From: Pigoraptor chileana
Lineage: Eukaryota > Opisthokonta > Filasterea
Direction: 5' to 3'
DNA length: 25,908 nucleotides
Assembly (NCBI GenBank): GCA_943704495.1
Contig: CALSCR010000711.1
Span: 1 to 25,908, forward strand
Both the position numbers and the translations under genes were made by a program. Shown one piece after another: positions 20,428-25,908 of the stretch (its first letter is position 1; each line of letters begins with the position of its first letter). The notes below the pieces were generated by a model. It was given only the letters and a program-made list of their open reading frames with translations. It was not told the origin of the DNA and did no database searches.

Positions 20428-23400
20428 ATGTCGGCACGTCAGCCATCCAGACTGGCCATGCCTCGAGTTGCTGTTCTGGCTCTGTTCTTGAGCGTCTGTT
20501 CCTGTGCCGTGCTTGCGGCACAGGCGGCGGCGGTGCGCAGGGCGGCGACAGCTCCGGATCCCGCATGCCAAGCAGATTGTGCGGATGCTGTGGTTCCTGC
20601 AGGCTGCGCGAGCCTCCCACCGACAACTGCTAACACGGCGCTCGTCGTTAGCAGCTGCATGACCGTTGCGTCCGGAACATATGTCTTCCAGTACGTCAAC
20701 ATTGTTGCGGGTGGTATCCTTTTTTTCGTGGATGACGGTGGCGAGATCAACTTTGCAGCAAGTAGCATCCTCGTCGAGAATGGGGGCTCGCTCGTCGCAG
20801 GCGCGTACTGCAAGCCCTTTGGATGCAGCGGTGGTAAGCTCGAGATTGGTCTGTACGGTGCAGATCCAACGGATTCAGGAAAGACTGCACCCACGACACC
20901 CGGCATCCAGTGCGTTGGTACGGGAGGCTGTTACGATCCATCGCTCGTGGGCATGTGCTGCACCGCGTCGGGGACCAATCCGTGCAGCAATTCGACTTGT
21001 CCGTCGACAAACTACAATGCTTACTTTGAGGGATACTCGAACAATGGATTGAATTTTGACGGCGCAAACAACTTCTTTGGATTCAAGGTTCTCGCCGTGT
21101 CCTACGGCGGCACTCTCAAGATGTTCGGCAGGAAGGGAGTGGCAGCATCCGACTATTCAAACACCCGTGCAAAGACGTGCCCCGTTCCGAGTGTGGACCA
21201 CGACGCCCTCGGCTGGGCTACCCTGAGTGGAAACGGCTGGGGTCGACTCAACGCGGACATCGCTGCCGGCGACACATCGTTTGCAACTGACAGGCCAGTG
21301 ACAGTGGAGGCGGGTGACAAGGTCATAATCACGACGACGGATTGGTACGTCAACCACACCGAGTATGCCGTCGTGTCAGAGTCCGTTCAGTCCGGACAGC
21401 AAGTTTCCATTTCTGACCCGCTCAAGTTCCGCCACCTGGGGACAATGACACGCGTGGATCCGTCCCTCACGGGCTCGAGCGGCAACCCCAATGGCGATGT
21501 CGACGGCCGTGCTGCATTTGCGCTTCTCTCTCGTAGTATCGTGGTGCGATCGCTCGGTGCCACTGCAAACGACGCTTTTCCGGCGCCGTCAGCGTGCGGG
21601 ACGGACGGGTCTGGATCTGTCACTCCGGCTTGCTTCTTTGGTGGCCACGTGATTGCGAGGCAGGGATTTGCTGCGTTTCAGGTGCAGGGCGTTGAATTTT
21701 ATCAGCTCGGACAAGGAGGTCGCATGGGCCACTATCCGTGAGTTACATTATTGGCGTGACTATTGGCTTGGTGCGCTGCGGTGCTTTGTATCTGCTTTGG
21801 CAGTGGTTTGAGTGTGCGTGTGTGTGTGTATGTGTGTGTGCTGTGCTGCACGCCACGGCACAGGTTCTCTTTGATTGTCGCATAATGCTGCCCTATCCAA
21901 TAGATGAAAGCAGCTTGACAACCCGCTCTGTAACTGCCGAGTCCCTACTCTGGCCTATCTTTCACTCACACAACCTTCACAACCAAATGCACACCTGTAT
22001 ACGCGAATCCACACGCAGCGTCCACTTCCACCTTGCCAAATCTGCAGCGTACACCGACGCATTTGTCCGCGATTCATCCATCTGGGATTCGATGACACGG
22101 TTCATTACCTTGCACGGTACACACCATGTCGAGCTGAGCAGGAACGTCGGATATCTTTCCGTGGGCCACGGCTTCTACCTGGAGGACGGGAGCGGTGAGC
22201 ACCAATGTACTCTTGACATGTTCTTTGCAACTAAATGGGGATCCGTAAATTGCAATCCGGCATCGCTTGCGGCTGCTGTGGTCCGATGCCGTCATCTGCA
22301 AATGTTGATAGTTGCACACTTGGGTGTTAGAAGCCCCTCTACTTGTGGTAGACCTTGCCGATTGACTGTTCCTGTTGTGCTCCCGCCCCATGCGCCCCTC
22401 CCTCCCTCCGCACTACACACACATACACACATATATACATACATACTCACACACACACACACACAGAAATCAACAATCTCCTCTGCTATAACCTTGGCGT
22501 GTCGGCACGCTCTGCTACAACTGAAATGACCAAGGCACAGGACCCAGAGAGCGCTCTGTACCGTGCTGTTCCAGGAATTCTTGATGCGACCAATGCCGGT
22601 GGGCCCATGAGTCCTATGAGCGGCGCAACAAACTTTCAGGGCAGCGACTACCTCCAACCGACGATGTTTTGGATAATGAACGGAGCCAATGAATTTGTGG
22701 GCAACATGGCCGTCGGCTGCCACGGATACGGATCATGCTACTGGCTTCTTGGATCATCGCTCAGTGGGTCCAGCTACTCGCTGCACTGGACAAGCGGCAC
22801 ATACACGATCGAGGACGCGCCCACGTGGATTAAGGATGCGGGCCGGCAGGCTCCCCTTTACCGTTTCCGTGGCAACCAGTGCAGCACAGCGACGTATGCG
22901 CTTCAGACGACCTTGTTTGTCGACCCCTCCAACTTGGGCGTCGCTATGTACAGCACTCTGCAGTCACCCTACAGCACGGCTGTCGGCAGCAACTTTATGC
23001 GGCCTTTGATCCAGGGCAATTTCAATCCCTCAATGCCAAACAGCATCGGGGCAGCGTGTGCCTCGCAGTTGCCTGTGGGCAATGATATGAGCATGCAGGT
23101 GATTTCGTGCGTTGCTACGGTAATTGACAGACTGCGCGCGAGCTATAACTGGCCATCAGCCTCGTTTGGGTCGGTCTGGTGAGTTTGCATCCGGCGGCTT
23201 CAGTGATCTTTTGCCTGGGCTCCCTATTTCGGGTGCATGGCAATATGATGTGTGCGTCTGTTAGCTTCACCGATCTCTCGGGCTCGCACTCGGATATTTG
23301 TGTGCATTGTGTGGCTCTTTACATTTACACTACTCCACAACAGCACTGAGATGTGCAGTGGCCATGACATTCCAGAAATGGACTTGCACTGAATCGTGGT

Positions 23401-25858
23401 TTGATTCTTCAAATCAAATGTTTGTTTTGTCGGGTAGCTATCATGTCTGATCCAATCCAATGCCGCCTTCTTTAATATGTCATGTGCAGGTTGCGCGAAA
23501 ACTGGTTCATGGTGACCAACAGTGCCATAACGGACCAGCTGGGTGGAGGTCTGGGCTTTGTCAGTGGCGGCGATTGGTCGCAGTCGCCACAGGGATATTT
23601 TGCCATTACATTTAACTCTGTGTGAGTACTTACTTGTTCGCATTCGCGGCCGTACTCGTCCGTGCCACCTAATCCATACTCCCCACCATCGTGTCCGGCT
23701 ACCACCATGTCAGCAATCAAGCCTGGCCAACTGGTTATGATCAACTGAGTCAGTTTGAGATTCGTTGCATTGTAATTACTTGAGGCATGCGGCATCAGAG
23801 TCACGTCAAGTACCGTTATTTCTTGTCTCACACACTTTTGACGCTCCTCTTGTGGTGTTCCTTTTTTCTGCTCATTCCCCCTTGCACAATACTTTTTATC
23901 TGTGCCGTGTTATAATTGAATATGCCGTGTGTGATGGCGTCTTTAATTTATTCCGGCAGGTACATTGGATCAACCGCTCCTGATGATGTCTATGCCGGGG
24001 CTCTTGGCCCGTCTGTAACGGGTCTCGCATGTGCTGCCGTGTGTCCTATGCCCGATCAAGGGACGGGTATCTTTACTGGCGCCTTCAACCCCAAGCGTAT
24101 GATCACCATCTACGACGGCCCCTTTTTCAGCGAAGGTGGGTTGTGCAGATGCATTGATTGGATGGGTGGCGTTGAGGTCACCGACTATGGTCACGTGGCT
24201 GATATTTTGCATGCCAGGGACCCTATTTTGATCCGACGCGTGTGATGCTTCTTATCGTTTTTGGGCAATGTCAATGGTTGCGTATATATATTATGATGCC
24301 GGTCGCTGCTCTCGATTATTATCAGTTGTGTACTAGCTCTGCATTTGTAACCGCTCGTGTGACTTTTTCAACGCTCATTAACGACATCTAATGGTTTCGA
24401 AACTGAATCGGCTCTGACAGGATCGGTGTTTGTGAATGTCTCATCGACGATCTGCAATCTGCCCGACCAGTGCGGCGTGTATGCTAGCACCACGGAGCCC
24501 GTGACCGGCACGCCCAACTCGATTGGGTATTATCCTCAAATGAATGTTGTCAACGCTGCGATTGGATGGAAGCAGGTGAATGCTGCGTCGTGTGCGGTCA
24601 GCTGTTAGTATGCATCCGTTCTGCTGATGTGAAGCGCACGTGCGCACACACTGCACGATCTCTGAAAATAGTGACATGGCCGCATTACCCATGGTCCTGA
24701 TCCCACTTCCCCCGCTTTCTCTCTCTCTCCCTCTCCCTCCCACCACTCCCACTCCCGATCCCTCTATCATATGCCACTGTGTTGTCGTTGTATCCATGCG
24801 GCCGACTCGACTGACGGGACATCCCACCAATTCGCACTTGACACGGCAACTCCCAATCATCACGCCCGGCAGCCAAACGGCTTTTGTGAGTATATGTGTC
24901 ACGTCATGTCTGTCATTCTCCTGCACAATGTCTTTCTGCCTCCAGTCGGTCGGCATTTGCATCAGCCGAGGGCATTGAGATTTGAGAGCAGTCGAGCATT
25001 ATAGTACTTTGGTGTCTTATTTGTTGTTTGTTTCCCTCGGCATGTGACAAATGGATGATATGTCTGTAAGATGCGATGCCATCAATGGGATCAATGGGAT
25101 CAATTTGCAAATGACCGATAGTTATCTATTGAATAGACTGATACTGGGCTCTGCACTGGCTCACTCCACTCTGGCACTTGTGGAGTCGTCAGGTGTGCTT
25201 GTGCCTATTTTGTACTGGTTTTGAGTACTGACCTTTCACTCTCTGTTTTCATCATTTTGCTCTTCTATCTTCGTCTATCTCTCCCTAGACTACCCGCCCG
25301 CCTTTGTCTTTGCCAAGAGCGCATTTTCTCAGAACACTCTGCGCCACAATGTCATCGATCAGTATCAGCTGTACGGCACGGGAAGCAACGTCGCACCAGT
25401 CATCCAAGGATACAATGTATACTCAAGTGGCGGCAACGTCACCCCTCTTGACGCCACAACAATCCTGCTCGACGTGGATGGGACGCTCACTGGCGCGGTG
25501 ACCTCAAACTACTCGCGCACCAGCTCGGTGTCGAACAACTTGTTCTTCGACGCACCTTCCGTGGTCCCTGAATGCAATTCGTACGGCGTGCAGACGTCTC
25601 CTTACGATCTGGTATCGACGGTGATGGCCAATATTGGGCCTGGATCGGGAGGCAACATTGCCTTCAATGTGAAGCTTGGTCTGTGGGGTAGGTCGCCCAT
25701 TATCCCGATCTACAGGCAGCTCACGCTACCCAATGACACATGCGCCAGCCCATTCAACGTGTGCGCAAGTGGAACGCTCGGACTCGGATGCTCGCGTGCG
25801 AGTGTGATGGGAGGGACGCAAACCTCCCAGGCGCCCTACCTGACCATGAATCATGGAG
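20428..25858 (+). CDS. G8-domain, beta-helix secreted protein related to CEMIP/TMEM2 (3' end off window)
   Basis: Seven exons, 20428-21737, 22019-22194, 22467-23178, 23490-23621, 23960-24135, 24421-24603 and 25289-25858, join in frame to 1086 residues, continuing past the edge. A signal peptide follows MPRV (VLALFLSVCSCAVLAAQA). The G8 domain (about residues 50-170) has the Gly-rich strands VNIVAGGILFFVDDGGEI and ILVENGGSLVAG. Then come LKMFGRKGV, VEAGDKVIITTTDW, LLSRSIVVRSLG and the strongly diagnostic FFGGHVIARQGF...GVEFYQLGQGGRMGHYPVHFHLA. HGTHHVELSRNVGYLSVGHG, FWIMNGANEFVGNMAVGC, WLRENWFMVTNSAITD and ITIYDGPFF align with successive CEMIP beta-helix turns. CEMIP and TMEM2 act in hyaluronan breakdown outside animal cells. 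In a protist the substrate is unknown, so a surface polysaccharide or adhesion role is inferred. Many Cys and NxS/T sites fit secretion. Exon 6 ends at a GTTAGT donor in phase 1, joining SCAVS to YPPAFVFAK. Confidence 0.88.
21812..21842 (+). repeat. (GT)n microsatellite in G8-gene intron 1
   Basis: GTGCGTGTGTGTGTATGTGTGTG lies between exons 1 and 2 as a short simple repeat. Confidence 0.75.
22419..22466 (+). repeat. (CA)n microsatellite abutting the acceptor of G8-gene intron 2
   Basis: ACACACAT units run directly into the acceptor ACACACACAG at 22466, where a polypyrimidine tract would normally be. The intron end is therefore only half pyrimidine. Confidence 0.75.
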
Positions 25859-25904
25859 GTCGGTGTCATGCTGACTAATTGTGCTGTGTTGTTTGACGTC
25901 GCAG
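25859..25904 (+). other. Probable 46-nt intron at the right edge
   Basis: It begins GTCGGT, has a good branch-point-like CTGACTAAT and ends GACGTCGCAG, leaving only a few G bases of the next exon. It would be the shortest intron in the window. The alternative, reading on, meets a stop within seven codons. Confidence 0.5.
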
Positions 25905-25908
25905 GGGG

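Noticed and set aside
24604-25288. A hidden exon in the 685-base G8-gene intron 6
   Set aside because: Flanking exons already join in phase with sensible sequence. The CT-rich stretch near 24716-24760 and small open frames look non-coding.

Overview
The window is nuclear DNA from an intron-rich, probably unicellular and flagellated eukaryote. Nine protein-coding genes are interrupted by about 45 hand-called spliceosomal introns, 46 to about 700 bases long, and almost all exon joins keep the frame. The proteins are close in architecture to those of animals and their unicellular relatives: a CatSper-like channel (suggesting a flagellum), NIT2, AMMECR1, DNA polymerase eta, ZRANB2, ZnT7 and a CEMIP/TMEM2-like G8 protein. 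I cannot name the species. One gene encodes a bacterial-type endonuclease I.

Layout, left to right: voltage-gated cation channel N-terminus (-, 74-799, runs off the left edge); NIT2 omega-amidase (+, 1684-4218, 11 exons including one of 16 nt); AMMECR1 (-, 4366-6190); endonuclease I with signal peptide and C-terminal membrane anchor (+, 6921-8715); PH-domain coiled-coil protein of unknown role (-, 9116-10986); polymerase eta (+, 11452-13709); ZRANB2-like splicing protein (-, 14240-15789); ZnT7-like zinc transporter (+, 16188-18859); G8/beta-helix secreted protein (+, 20428 to the right edge). The first eight genes alternate strictly in strand, giving four head-to-head pairs with 398 to about 880 bp between starts, and three tail-to-tail junctions of about 150-530 bp.

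The genes do not form a pathway. The noteworthy features are in gene structure and between genes. Three introns need a GC-AG boundary to keep the conserved frame. Donors strongly prefer GTG, often GTGGGT. A short repeat family recurs in introns of NIT2 and of the zinc transporter. The polymerase carries SIDD where the family has SIDE. A long CA-rich tract precedes the G8 gene. I see no CRISPR array, rRNA, tRNA or intact mobile element. The best candidates for something new are the intronic repeat family, the recurrent GC-AG introns and the membrane-anchored endonuclease I.
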